DNA of 39,320 nucleotides from Acidobacteriota bacterium. Its GTDB lineage: Bacteria > Acidobacteriota > Terriglobia > Terriglobales > Acidobacteriaceae. The notes beneath the pieces are model-generated. The model did no database searches, was not told the origin of the DNA, and saw only the letters and a program-made list of their open reading frames with translations. The translations under genes and the position numbers were made by a program. The stretch is taken from NCBI GenBank assembly GCA_003225055.1, contig QIAU01000168.1:1-39320 (forward strand), read 5' to 3'. Shown here one piece after another: positions 17,126 through 26,383 of the stretch; positions within the stretch are counted from its first letter, which is position 1, and every line of letters begins with the position of its first letter.

Positions 17126-18457
17126 ATGACCACAACCGATTCAACCATCACCCGACGCGCCTTCATCGCCGCCGGCGGGGCGGCGCTGGCCGCAACCGCA
17201 ACTCGCTCTTTCCCGCTGCTGGCAGCACCGCAACCACGGCTGAGGATGGCCCTTGTAGGCACCGGCAATCGTGGGTCCCTGACGTGGGGACAAGAGGTCG
17301 TGAAAGGCTACAGTGATGTCGTCGAAATTGTCGGACTATGCGACATCAACCGCAAGCGCGCGGAAGCGGGCAAGGCATTGATCGGCATCAACGCGCCCAC
17401 ATTTGTGGACTTCGACCGGATGATTAACGAAACTCGTCCCGATACCGTCATGGTGACTACCGTGGATGGCACTCACTATCGTTACATCATTCGCGGGCTC
17501 GAACTAGGCTGCAATGTGATGACTGAAAAGCCGCTTTGTACCGATGAACAGCAGTGTCAGGCGATCCTGGACGCGCAAAAGAAGAGCAGCAAGAAAATTA
17601 CGGTGACCTTCAACGCCCGCCACGCTCCCGAGGCCAAGAAAGTCAAGCAACTGCTGTTGGAGAAGGCCGTTGGCGATGTCATCTCGGTGGATTTTCACGA
17701 GTACCTCGACACCAGCCATGGCGCGGACTATTTCCGTCGTTGGCACCGTTTGAAGCAGAACTCAGGCACCTTGTTGGTCCACAAGGCCTCGCATCATTTT
17801 GACCTGGCCAACTGGTGGCTGGATTCCATGCCGATGGAGGTGACGGCCTTCGGCGATTTGAAATTCTACGGACATAACAACTCTTTCCGCAGCACGCACT
17901 GCCGGGTCTGTCCATACAAACAGCAGTGCAAGTTCTACTGGGATGTTACCCAGAACCCGCAGTACGTAAAACTCTACACGGAGTGTGAATCGGAAGATGG
18001 CTACCTGCGCGATGGTTGCGTGTGGCGGGATGACATCAATATTTATGACACGATGTCGGTGGTGGTGAAGTACGAGAACGGTGTGCATCTCACCTACACG
18101 GCCAATACTTATTTGCCTTATGAAGGTCAATCCGTTTCGATCAACGGGAGCCGCGGGCGGCTGGACTACACCGAAGTCAAGGCCAACGGATTCGCCAACA
18201 ACGAAGTTCGCCTGACCCGCAGCTTCGGCAAATCGGAAGCGGTAAAGGACCTGGAAACGTCGCGGGCGGGCAGCCATGGCGGGGCCGACAGCTCGATGCA
18301 GGATCAGATTTTTCGTGGAGCACAGGGTTCTGATCCGCTCAATCTGCGCGCCGGTCTGCACGACGGTGCTCTTTCAAGTCTGGTCGGAATTGCCGCCCGG
18401 CACAGTATTGAACGGGGCAGTCAGACGGTCAAGATCAACGACTTGGTCAAACTCTAA
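17126..18457 (+). CDS. Gfo/Idh/MocA family oxidoreductase with cysteine cluster, Tat-exported
   Basis: 443 aa. The Tat signal is TRRAFIAAGGAALAATA (residues 9-25). The Rossmann motif ALVGTGNRG (42-50) follows, then PDTVMVTTVDGTHYRYI and GCNVMTEKPL, the standard EKP motif with its lysine. LVHKASHHFDLANWWL belongs to the substrate domain. An insertion carries Cys259, Cys262 and Cys268 (CRVCPYKQQC), then Cys287 and Cys298 (GCVWRDDINIYDTMS). This pattern suggests a bound metal, either zinc or an Fe-S centre. It is the first gene of the plus-strand block, starting 56 bp after a palindrome/-10 box, and is followed 6-18 bp later by the esterase gene. Substrate unknown; a sugar or sugar acid is likely. 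Confidence 0.9.
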   Translation: MTTTDSTITRRAFIAAGGAALAATATRSFPLLAAPQPRLRMALVGTGNRGSLTWGQEVVKGYSDVVEIVGLCDINRKRAEAGKALIGINAPTFVDFDRMINETRPDTVMVTTVDGTHYRYIIRGLELGCNVMTEKPLCTDEQQCQAILDAQKKSSKKITVTFNARHAPEAKKVKQLLLEKAVGDVISVDFHEYLDTSHGADYFRRWHRLKQNSGTLLVHKASHHFDLANWWLDSMPMEVTAFGDLKFYGHNNSFRSTHCRVCPYKQQCKFYWDVTQNPQYVKLYTECESEDGYLRDGCVWRDDINIYDTMSVVVKYENGVHLTYTANTYLPYEGQSVSINGSRGRLDYTEVKANGFANNEVRLTRSFGKSEAVKDLETSRAGSHGGADSSMQDQIFRGAQGSDPLNLRAGLHDGALSSLVGIAARHSIERGSQTVKINDLVKL

Positions 18458-18475
18458 TCGCAGTTGATTCCGAGG

Positions 18476-20656
18476 ATGCCAAAGAGTCGAAGAATGCCAT
18501 CCATTTACGTCGCCGGTATTCTGGTTTGCCTCTTCTCCTTGCCGACAGCGGCGCAGCGGTCCGAAGAGTTGAATTTCGCCTCCGGACTGGAGCAATTCCA
18601 GGATCTTCGCCGCATGCTTCCGACGTACTTGAACAATATTGGCTTCCAGATGCTGGCGGAACGCAAAGCCCGCATGGAGAAACTGTCCACCATTGAGGAA
18701 GTCAACCAACGGAGAGACTACCTCCGGCAACGGATGCTGGACGATCTTGGGGGCTTTCCCGAAAGAACGCCGCTGAACGCGCGTGTCACGGGCGTCGTGG
18801 AGCGCCCGAAGTACCGGATCGAAAAGGTGATCTTCGAGAGCCAACCTCACTTCTATGTAACTGCCAACCTCTATCTGCCGAAAACCGGCCATCCGCCCTA
18901 TCCGGCAATTCTCTTCCCTTTGGGCCATGAGCGTGGGGGCAAGACCAATCCGACCTGGCAGCAGATGCTCGCGTCGTTCGCGACCAAAGGCTACGTCGCG
19001 CTGACCTGGGATCCGATCGGCCAAGGGGAACGGCTGCAGATTTACGACGAAGATTTGCGTGAGTCCAAAGTGGGTGATTCCACTACTGAGCACACGATAG
19101 TTGGGACACAGTGCCTGCTGACCGGCGACCACGTGGCCCGCTATACCATTTGGGACGGCATGCGTGCTCTCGACTATCTTCTGTCGCGAAAGGAAGTTGA
19201 TCCCGCGCGAGTCGGCTTGACGGGAAATTCAGGGGGCGGCACCCACACCGCCTATCTCGCGGCGCTCGACGATCGCATCAAGGTCGCTGCCCCTTCCTGC
19301 TACATCACTTCCTGGAATTTGATGCTTCGCACAATTGGTCCGCAGGACGCAGAGCAAGTTTTCCCCTGGTGGCTGCAAGATGGAATCGACTACCCCGATT
19401 ATCTGTACGCTTTCGCCCCCAAACCCTATCTCATGCTCTCCGCTATTCGTGATTTTTTCCCGATCGCCGGCGCGCGCGAGACGTTTGCCGAAGCTGCCAA
19501 GGTCTACGCCGCGATCGGCGCAAAAGAAAAGGTGGGGATGTTCGAGGCGGACGATGGGCATGGGTACAACCAGGGGCGCCGCCTCGCCGCCTACGACTGG
19601 TTCGGCCGTTGGCTGAGTGGCGGGGAGGATAAAAGTCCAGAGCCAGAGATCGAAATGTCTACTCCCGAGGAGCTGCGCGCCACTCCGACCGGCCAGGTTG
19701 CCACTTCGCTGGGCGGTGAGAGCGTGTTCACATTGAACCTGAAGAGGCTGGAGCGTGCGAAGGCGACTCGATTCCGACGCCCCGACGATGTGGCTCGCAA
19801 GGCCAAGGAGTTGGCCCACTACGAGGTATCGAGCGCGCCATTAAAGCAGAATCCTTATGGCACGCTCTCCGGCTCCGGCTATCACATCGAGAGGCTAATC
19901 TACGAGAGCGAACCCGGAATCGTGATTCCATCGCTCCTTTATGTTCCCGACGCGGGAGCTGACAAGAAACCTGCCCTGCTTATGATCGTTGGAGAGGGCA
20001 AGGCAGATTCGGCGGCGGAGGCGGACGAGTTCGTGAAAGCCGGAGTAATTGTGCTTTCCATCGATGCCCGAGGCTTGGGCGAGACCAGAGTAACGGCGGA
20101 GGTCAACAGCAGGGAGTTTGACCACTACTTCGGAGACTACGACGATGCCATGACTGCTTTGCTGGTCGGCAAGACGATGGTTGGAATGCGCGCTCTCGAC
20201 ATCACCCGCGGCGTTGATTTGCTCTCGGCGCGCCCGGACGTAGATCCAAACCGGGTTTATGTCTACGGCAAGGATGGAGGCGCAGTGCCCGCTCTGTACG
20301 CCGCCGTGTTCGATCATCGCATCAAGAAACTGGCGCTCGAAGGCATGTTGTCTTCTTACGAATCGGTTGTGAAGAACAAAGTTCACCGGCAGGTATTCGA
20401 GAGCATCGTTCCTCGCGCCCTGAAGTTTTACGATTTACCTGATCTGGTGGCGACCCTGGTGCCGCGCGATGTCTGGATTGTGAATGGCAACGACCCGATG
20501 GGACACCAATTGCCGGCCAGCGAAGTCAGCAAAGAATACAGTCGCGCCGCCGATGCATTCCGGCAGGCGGGCGCGGAGAGAGCTATCCACATTCAGGATC
20601 GCCGGCCGGGCGAAGATGCCAGCATGATCTACCGCGAACTAACTGACGGCCACTAG
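18476..20656 (+). CDS. Secreted tandem alpha/beta-hydrolase (acetyl xylan esterase-like)
   Basis: About 726 aa with a signal peptide (PSIYVAGILVCLFSLPTAAQ). ATG 18476 and ATG 18494 are both reasonable starts. Domain 1 has the esterase features HFYVTANLYLP, PAILFPLGH, VALTWDPIGQGER (oxyanion region), the nucleophile elbow GLTGNSGGGTHTA (Ser near residue 252) and a late DDGHGYNQ supplying the His. This resembles acetyl xylan esterase/AXE1-type hydrolases. Domain 2 repeats the fold (RLIYESEPGIVIPSLLYVPD, VLSIDARGLGE), but its elbow reads YVYGKDGGAVP, with Asp where the Ser should be, so it is probably catalytically dead and may serve binding or assembly. It most likely removes acetyl or similar esters from a glycan. 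A decayed relative lies at 37432-37724. Confidence 0.82.
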   Translation: MPKSRRMPSIYVAGILVCLFSLPTAAQRSEELNFASGLEQFQDLRRMLPTYLNNIGFQMLAERKARMEKLSTIEEVNQRRDYLRQRMLDDLGGFPERTPLNARVTGVVERPKYRIEKVIFESQPHFYVTANLYLPKTGHPPYPAILFPLGHERGGKTNPTWQQMLASFATKGYVALTWDPIGQGERLQIYDEDLRESKVGDSTTEHTIVGTQCLLTGDHVARYTIWDGMRALDYLLSRKEVDPARVGLTGNSGGGTHTAYLAALDDRIKVAAPSCYITSWNLMLRTIGPQDAEQVFPWWLQDGIDYPDYLYAFAPKPYLMLSAIRDFFPIAGARETFAEAAKVYAAIGAKEKVGMFEADDGHGYNQGRRLAAYDWFGRWLSGGEDKSPEPEIEMSTPEELRATPTGQVATSLGGESVFTLNLKRLERAKATRFRRPDDVARKAKELAHYEVSSAPLKQNPYGTLSGSGYHIERLIYESEPGIVIPSLLYVPDAGADKKPALLMIVGEGKADSAAEADEFVKAGVIVLSIDARGLGETRVTAEVNSREFDHYFGDYDDAMTALLVGKTMVGMRALDITRGVDLLSARPDVDPNRVYVYGKDGGAVPALYAAVFDHRIKKLALEGMLSSYESVVKNKVHRQVFESIVPRALKFYDLPDLVATLVPRDVWIVNGNDPMGHQLPASEVSKEYSRAADAFRQAGAERAIHIQDRRPGEDASMIYRELTDGH

Positions 20657-20669
20657 CGGGAGCAGCAAC

Positions 20670-22493
20670 GTGATCACGAGGATGTGTGCCGCATTAACCG
20701 TAAAGATCATGATTCGACTTGTGAGCCTGTTCTCGCTGACTGGGGTCTCACTGGCGGCAAATCCGAATAGCGGGCACCTCCCCGGCGCGTATTTCCGTCT
20801 GCTGGAAGCAGGTGCCGCCCAAGTCGAGGCCAGGCTCAATGCCGAGCCCTCGGCAACTTTGGAAACGCTGGAGGCACTTCCGGGATGGAGCCACTTTCCC
20901 TATTGCATTCTGGCATCCGCCGTCCTCTACAGCAAAAAGCACGCCACCAATCCTCGATATCACGATCCTAAAATGCTCGCCCTGACTCTCCGGATCGGTG
21001 ATTTTCTCGCCGCCGAAAGTGAAAAGGGCCGCTACGAGCCACGGCTCGACAGTGACTGGGACACATACATGTGGCTCGAAGCCTACCGCCTGCTGGGTCC
21101 TGAACTCGGCGAGGAACGCAAAGCCCGCTGGAAACGGGAGATCGAAAAGATTGTTGTTCCGTTGGTGCCCGACACCACCAAGCGCCTGGATTTTCCCTGG
21201 TATAACTCGCCCTACATCGGCACCTCGCCAAATCATTATGCCCAGTGGGCCTCACTGCTCCTGCTTGCCGGACATGTGTTTGGGAACAACGATTGGGTAA
21301 ACCTGGGCAAGCGGGTACTGCATCGCTTCGCCACTGAGGAGCAGACGCCCGACGGATATTGGGGAGAACACAGCCGGGCAGGTCCAACTACGGGCTACGA
21401 CTATGTGACCTCCACCCAAGTTGCGCTTTACTGGGAGTACACACACGATCCGGCAGCGCTCCAGGCATTGCGCCGCTCCACCGACTTTCACAAGTACTTT
21501 ACTTATCCCGACGGAACTCCGGTGGAGGTCATTAATGACCGCAACCGTTATTGGGGAGTTGACGCGTGGGGACATTTTGGGTTCTCCAATTTCCCAGACG
21601 GCCGCCGCTACGCGGAGTTTTTGACTGGTTTTTTTCGTGCCGACAATTTGACCCGCATGGACCCGCAGTGGGAGCACTGGGGCCTGACGCTGGACGCATT
21701 GGGCCGGCTGGCTCAGAGTGCGCTGTACTATCACGAAGGACGCACAGAGCCGATTCCTCAAGACCAGGAGCGCTATTCCTACCAGATGAACATTCCGGCG
21801 GGGATTCGCAAGACTGGGCCCTGGGTCGTGGCCCTTTCGGGCGTGATCAACACGCAGTCAGTCTTCAGCCAGTTCTACCTTGACCGGCAAAGCAGTATCA
21901 GCGTCTTTCACCAGAAATATGGCCTGATCATCTCCGGCGCCAATTCCAAGCGGCAGCCGGAGCTTGCGACGTTCGCAGAAAAGATCGAAGGGCAGCTTTA
22001 TCACCTTCCTCTCAGCAGCCGTCTGCAAATGAACGACAAGCAGGACCGGCTTTCGCTGTCCTACAACACGTTCTTTAGCGACCTGTACGTTCCTGAACCC
22101 TCTCGAAAGGAACTGCGGCTTCGTTTTGTGCTGACCGGCCGGGGGACGCCCGCGGAAGAGACGAAACTCAACTTACAGCTTTGCCTGAAAGCAGGTGAGA
22201 CGCTGGAAACCGGCGGCGGTAAGAAGATCCTGCTCGGGACTGAAGGAGTGGAGCTTTCGCCCGAGGACCTGGGCGGCGAAATCCGTCATCATGGCTGGAC
22301 GCTGAAGCTGGATCCCATGGCCCGGCTGGTGTGGCCGATTTATCCCTTCAATCCTTATATGAACAAGCCGGAAACCAAGCTGGACCATGCTGTGGGTCTG
22401 CTGTCGGTCCCATTGCAGGCGAAGAGAACCAAAGAGGACTGGTTCGTCCGTCCAGGCGAACAGGAAATTCTGTTCCTACTGACGAGCGATTGA
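20670..22493 (+). CDS. Secreted alpha/alpha-toroid protein, lyase/hydrolase-like, family uncertain
   Basis: 607 aa. A GTG start at 20670 is supported by GGGAG eight bases upstream. The signal peptide is MIRLVSLFSLTGVSLAANP, and an internal ATG at 20709 would also expose it. The N-terminal 330 residues are helix-rich with repeated Trp/Tyr/His motifs (GWSHFPYCILASAVLY, SPYIGTSPNHYAQWASLLLL, DGYWGEHSRAGPTTGYDY, YWGVDAWGHFGFSNFPDGRR). This fits an (alpha/alpha) toroid as in heparinase- or alginate-lyase-like proteins. Residues 360-600 look like a beta-sandwich. NHY and the Tyr/His-rich segments could form a lyase-type active site. I cannot place it in a named PL or GH family. It sits between the esterase and the GH42-like enzyme, so a glycan-cleaving role is likely. 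Confidence 0.65.
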   Translation: MITRMCAALTVKIMIRLVSLFSLTGVSLAANPNSGHLPGAYFRLLEAGAAQVEARLNAEPSATLETLEALPGWSHFPYCILASAVLYSKKHATNPRYHDPKMLALTLRIGDFLAAESEKGRYEPRLDSDWDTYMWLEAYRLLGPELGEERKARWKREIEKIVVPLVPDTTKRLDFPWYNSPYIGTSPNHYAQWASLLLLAGHVFGNNDWVNLGKRVLHRFATEEQTPDGYWGEHSRAGPTTGYDYVTSTQVALYWEYTHDPAALQALRRSTDFHKYFTYPDGTPVEVINDRNRYWGVDAWGHFGFSNFPDGRRYAEFLTGFFRADNLTRMDPQWEHWGLTLDALGRLAQSALYYHEGRTEPIPQDQERYSYQMNIPAGIRKTGPWVVALSGVINTQSVFSQFYLDRQSSISVFHQKYGLIISGANSKRQPELATFAEKIEGQLYHLPLSSRLQMNDKQDRLSLSYNTFFSDLYVPEPSRKELRLRFVLTGRGTPAEETKLNLQLCLKAGETLETGGGKKILLGTEGVELSPEDLGGEIRHHGWTLKLDPMARLVWPIYPFNPYMNKPETKLDHAVGLLSVPLQAKRTKEDWFVRPGEQEILFLLTSD

Positions 22494-22704
22494 TTTCACG
22501 AACATTGGGATGGGGAGCTTGTTTCTGAGCTACCCGGCGTCGAAAGACCCCGGGGCAACAGGATCGTCTTCAAAGCGCGTGACATGATCCAAGCCTCGAA
22601 GTTCTTGGAGGCGGTGGCGGGAATGAATACTTTTCCGCGGACTGCGGATAGCGGCCCGAAACGATGAACTGGATCAGACGGCCAACCGGCTTCCGAAAGG
22701 ATTC

Positions 22705-25386
22705 ATGAAGAGCACAAGGCGAAATCTCCTCACAACCGCACCCGCGACACACCTGTTCTCTGTCCCCGCAAGCCGGTGCCTTCGCCGGCTGAGTTTGCTG
22801 ATCTTCTGCGCCAGCGTCGTGTCGGCCCAAAGCGCCTTCGCCGGTGAAATTCTGCTGCCTTCCGCAGCGCTCGAGCGTAGCCGCCCCGTGCAGTTCGTTT
22901 ACAAGACCGCCTGGCCTTCCACTGGCCAAGGGCAGCTGTCCATTAAGTGGACCGATGCCTATGGCCGCGTGATTGAAGACCGCAAAGTGCCGGTCACGCT
23001 CACCGATGAATCCCAGGTAGGGTTCGAGCTCGATCTGCGCCGCGCAGTCGCAATGCAGAATGAATTGAGCGTTCATTTTTCCTTTACCGGCAAGAACAAG
23101 AAGGGCGAGCCGGACAACCGCGAAGAAGATGCCAGCGCCTCGTTCGTGGCCAGTCCACCGAAACACACCTGGTGGGATTACGAGACCATCATGTGGCAGA
23201 GCCACACTGCCGACCAATACGCTGTACTCAAAACTCTCGGCATCACCGCCGCGATGCACCGCGGTAAACCAGTAGATTTGCCGGAATACCTCGCGAAGAA
23301 AGATTTGCCGCAAGATCTCTTGAAGAATGATCTGCGCTGGTATCTGGAGAATATTGCGACCGACTTCTACGCCGAATACCATCGATGGTTCCCTGATCGG
23401 CCAGTGAACTGGAAATTTAAGGAGGCGAAAGAGCTCTACGCAAAAGATCCCTTGAGTAAGGAGGCATTCAAGCGGCACCCGAGTCTGTCGGACCCAGAAT
23501 GGCTCAAGACAATTCATGATCGGCTGGTCGCTTGTGCGCGCATCAACGCTCCCTACCGGCCTCTTTTTTATAACCTCGGCGACGAAAGCGGTATCGCCGA
23601 CTTGGCTGCGTATTGGGATTTCGACTTTTCCGACCAGTCACTGGCCCAAATGCGGACTTGGCTGAAAGAGCGATATGGCACGCTGGCCGCTCTCAATCAA
23701 CAATGGGGCACGAACTTCGCCGCCTGGGACCTAGTCACACCCATGACCACAAACGAGGCGATGAAGCGGTCGGATGACAACTTTTCCTCCTGGGGAGACT
23801 TCAAGGAATGGATGGACATCTCTTTTGCCAATGCCGTCAAGATGGGAGTGGACGCAGTTCACTCCGTTGACCCCGAAGCCTACGTTGCTCTTGAGGGAGG
23901 CCAGGTGCCCGGCTGGGGTGGATATGACTACTCTCGGCTGGCAAAAGTTCTACCCGCCATGGAACCGTACGATATCGGCGGGAACATGGAGATCCTCGAG
24001 TCGCTGAATCCGAAACTGGTGAGGCTGATCACGACCGGGGGCAGGGGTCGGGAGGAAAAGTGGCGCCTCTGGTATGAGCTTCTCCACGGCAACCGCGGGC
24101 TCATCGTCTGGGACGACAAATACCAATTTGTCAACCAGGACAATACTGTCGGCCCCCGAGGCAAGGAGTCGGCAGCGTTCTACACAGAGTTGATCAGCGG
24201 CATCGGCGCTCTTTTGATCAACAGCGAGCGACAGTCTGATCCCATTGCCATCCACTACTCCCAGCCCAGCCTGAGAATCGAGTGGCTGCTCGAGCAGCGG
24301 CCCAAGGGGGAAGCGTGGGTCAAGCGCAGCTCGGCTACTGAGGAGGGCGGCGACTTTCAACGCCTGCGTGAATCCTGGTGCCGTTTGATCGAAGACCTGG
24401 GCCTACAGTACCGGTTTGTCGCCTATGATCAGGTTGAAGACGGTGAGTTACTTCGGGGCGGCTATCGCGTCCTGATCCTGCCTCACTCGACGGCCATTTC
24501 ACAGGCGGAAGCAGATGCCATGCTCAGGTTTGTTGAGCAGGGAGGAGTGTTGATCGCCGACGGTGAGCCCGGAGTGTTCGATGAGCATGGCCGGAAACTT
24601 CCACGACCGTTGCTCACTGACCTGTTCAGCGGCGCGCACAACGGCCCCGTTACCGAACGCGCCTTTGGACAAGGCAAGGCAATTTATCTGAGCGCAGGAG
24701 TGCTCAACTACTATCGCGACCGGCTTCTGGGCAAAGAACAGGGCACGCTCCACCTGGTAAGCCAGCTGTTCAAAAACGCAAGTGTAGCTCCTCATTTTGC
24801 GGTCACGGAATCGTCCGGTGAACCTGCGGTCGGGGTTGAGGTTCATACTTTCAAGAATGGCGGAGTTCACATCGTCGCACTGCTGTCCAACCCCCAACTG
24901 TACATAGAAGACCTCGGTCCTAAAGGAACTATCTCAAACCAGCGCTTCGAGAAGCCGCGGGCCGTGCTCCTTACCCTGCCGGGGGGTTCTTACATTTACG
25001 ACGTCCGGACGGCGAAGCCTTGGGGAGGAAAAAAACAGGTCACGATCGAGCTCGATCCGTACGAACCGACGATTCTCTCTGTTTCACTCCTTCCATTGCC
25101 CACGCTGGTTGTCTCCGCACCGTCTCGCCTCGGCCGAGGACAATCCGGTCAACTGGGATTGAGTTTTTCTGGGGCGTCACCGGCTGCAACGCATGTATTC
25201 CGCGTGGACGTACTCGATCCCGCAGGCAAAATCGCGCCGCAATATAGCGGCAATGTGCTCGCTCCCAATGGCCGAACAGGCAAACTTCTGCCTTTAGCGC
25301 TCAACGATCAGGCTGGTAACTGGACGATACGCGCCAAAGATCTGCTGACCGGCCAAACGCAAACGAAATCACTCGAGGTTTTCTGA
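22705..25386 (+). CDS. GH42-like glycoside hydrolase (beta-galactosidase-type, with trimerisation-like domain), exported
   Basis: 893 aa. The N-terminal signal region is long (MKSTRRNLLTTAPATHLFS ... LSLLIFCASVVSAQSAFAG). AAGGA precedes the ATG. After a beta-domain comes a TIM barrel with FYNLGDESGIADLAAYW (Asp293-Glu294 in the acid/base position where GH42 has N-E), WLKERYGTLAALNQQWGTNF (a GH42 hallmark) and YVALEGGQVPGWGGYDY (Glu397, candidate nucleophile). A flavodoxin-like trimerisation domain follows (YRVLILPHSTAISQAEADAM, FVEQGGVLIADGEPGVF), then C-terminal beta-sandwiches. Family-level similarity is clear but the NE-to-DE change makes the exact specificity uncertain. It is separated from the upstream gene by a 210-bp gap with no visible gene and abuts the isomerase gene downstream. 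Confidence 0.8.
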   Translation: MKSTRRNLLTTAPATHLFSVPASRCLRRLSLLIFCASVVSAQSAFAGEILLPSAALERSRPVQFVYKTAWPSTGQGQLSIKWTDAYGRVIEDRKVPVTLTDESQVGFELDLRRAVAMQNELSVHFSFTGKNKKGEPDNREEDASASFVASPPKHTWWDYETIMWQSHTADQYAVLKTLGITAAMHRGKPVDLPEYLAKKDLPQDLLKNDLRWYLENIATDFYAEYHRWFPDRPVNWKFKEAKELYAKDPLSKEAFKRHPSLSDPEWLKTIHDRLVACARINAPYRPLFYNLGDESGIADLAAYWDFDFSDQSLAQMRTWLKERYGTLAALNQQWGTNFAAWDLVTPMTTNEAMKRSDDNFSSWGDFKEWMDISFANAVKMGVDAVHSVDPEAYVALEGGQVPGWGGYDYSRLAKVLPAMEPYDIGGNMEILESLNPKLVRLITTGGRGREEKWRLWYELLHGNRGLIVWDDKYQFVNQDNTVGPRGKESAAFYTELISGIGALLINSERQSDPIAIHYSQPSLRIEWLLEQRPKGEAWVKRSSATEEGGDFQRLRESWCRLIEDLGLQYRFVAYDQVEDGELLRGGYRVLILPHSTAISQAEADAMLRFVEQGGVLIADGEPGVFDEHGRKLPRPLLTDLFSGAHNGPVTERAFGQGKAIYLSAGVLNYYRDRLLGKEQGTLHLVSQLFKNASVAPHFAVTESSGEPAVGVEVHTFKNGGVHIVALLSNPQLYIEDLGPKGTISNQRFEKPRAVLLTLPGGSYIYDVRTAKPWGGKKQVTIELDPYEPTILSVSLLPLPTLVVSAPSRLGRGQSGQLGLSFSGASPAATHVFRVDVLDPAGKIAPQYSGNVLAPNGRTGKLLPLALNDQAGNWTIRAKDLLTGQTQTKSLEVF

Positions 25387-25413
25387 ATGGAAACGACACT
25401 CAGGACACTCAGG

Positions 25414-26316
25414 ATGAAATCCATCGATCGCAGGGAATTCTTAGTAGCCGCTGGCACAGCCGCTGCCATGCCAGTCTTCGGGAACGCACTTACGCCGGCC
25501 GCAGGCGGTTCAACCATATACGCCCGGCTCTTCGTCGGATGCTGCGCCTACTCTTATAGCAAACACCTGACCGCGGGGACCATGGCAATGGAGGATTTTT
25601 TTCGGAAGGCGGTCGAGTTAGGGGTTCACGGTGTCGACGTCACAACCTATTGGCTGAAGTCAACCGATCCAGAATATCTGACCGCGTTGCGTCACTTGGC
25701 ATTTAAGAACGGAATGCCGTTCTCGGGCGCCGCGATTCGTACGGAAATGTGCCAGCCGGACGCGACCAAGCGGGCGGAAGAGGTTCGCAAGATCCGGGCC
25801 TGGATCGATGCTACAGAGGTACTGGGAGCGTCACATCTGCGCGTCTTCGGCGGCGAGCTTCCCAACGGCGCCACAGAAACACAGGGTGTCGACTGGGTGG
25901 TGGAGACGATGAAGCCAGCATGCGACTATGCCGCCAAACACGGGATCACTCTGGGAATCGAAGATCATGGCGGAATTACTGCCCACGCGTCTACAATTTT
26001 GGAGATCCTTCGGCGTGTGGACTCCCCTTACGCGGGCATTAATCTCGACATCTCCAATTTCCACGCCAAGTCCGATGAAGATCAATATTCCGAAATCGAG
26101 GCCTGCGTTCCTCTTGCGACACACGCGCACGTCCGCGAAGTATTTTCCGAAACCGAGCGACCCATTGACCTCGACCGAGTTTGGAAACTATTCGCAAGAG
26201 GCGGATACAAAGGTTACATGTCGGCAGAATACGAAGGCAAAGAAGATCCTATGACCGGCGTGCCGAAACTGATTGCGAAAATTAAGGCCCTTTGCAGCAA
26301 GTATTCGAGCGCCTAG
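25414..26316 (+). CDS. Sugar phosphate isomerase/epimerase-like TIM barrel, Tat-exported
   Basis: About 300 aa from the ATG at 25414, chosen because AGGA lies eight bases upstream and the protein then opens with a Tat signal (DRREFLVAAGTAAAMPVFG). An ATG at 25387 directly after the previous stop is the alternative. The barrel belongs to the xylose-isomerase-like/AP-endonuclease-2 family: FFRKAVELGVHGVDVTTYW, EVLGASHLRVFGGELP, GITLGIEDHGGITAH (metal Glu), GINLDISNFH (metal Asp), ATHAHVREVF and YMSAEYEGKEDP. Exported members often work with Gfo/Idh enzymes on oxidised sugars, which fits this cluster. The 3' end overlaps a small tandem duplication that supplies its stop codon. Confidence 0.88.
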   Translation: MKSIDRREFLVAAGTAAAMPVFGNALTPAAGGSTIYARLFVGCCAYSYSKHLTAGTMAMEDFFRKAVELGVHGVDVTTYWLKSTDPEYLTALRHLAFKNGMPFSGAAIRTEMCQPDATKRAEEVRKIRAWIDATEVLGASHLRVFGGELPNGATETQGVDWVVETMKPACDYAAKHGITLGIEDHGGITAHASTILEILRRVDSPYAGINLDISNFHAKSDEDQYSEIEACVPLATHAHVREVFSETERPIDLDRVWKLFARGGYKGYMSAEYEGKEDPMTGVPKLIAKIKALCSKYSSA

Positions 26317-26330
26317 TATTCGAGCGTCTA
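26301..26330 (+). repeat. 15-bp tandem duplication across a stop codon
   Basis: Two near-identical 15-mers, GTATTCGAGCGCCTA and GTATTCGAGCGTCTA, sit head to tail, differing at one base. The first provides the TAG of the isomerase gene. A slippage origin is likely. Confidence 0.85.
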
Positions 26331-26383
26331 GTTGCGCTGACTCCAGCGATCAGATAGATAGGGTCCGACAAAATGAGGGTGCC

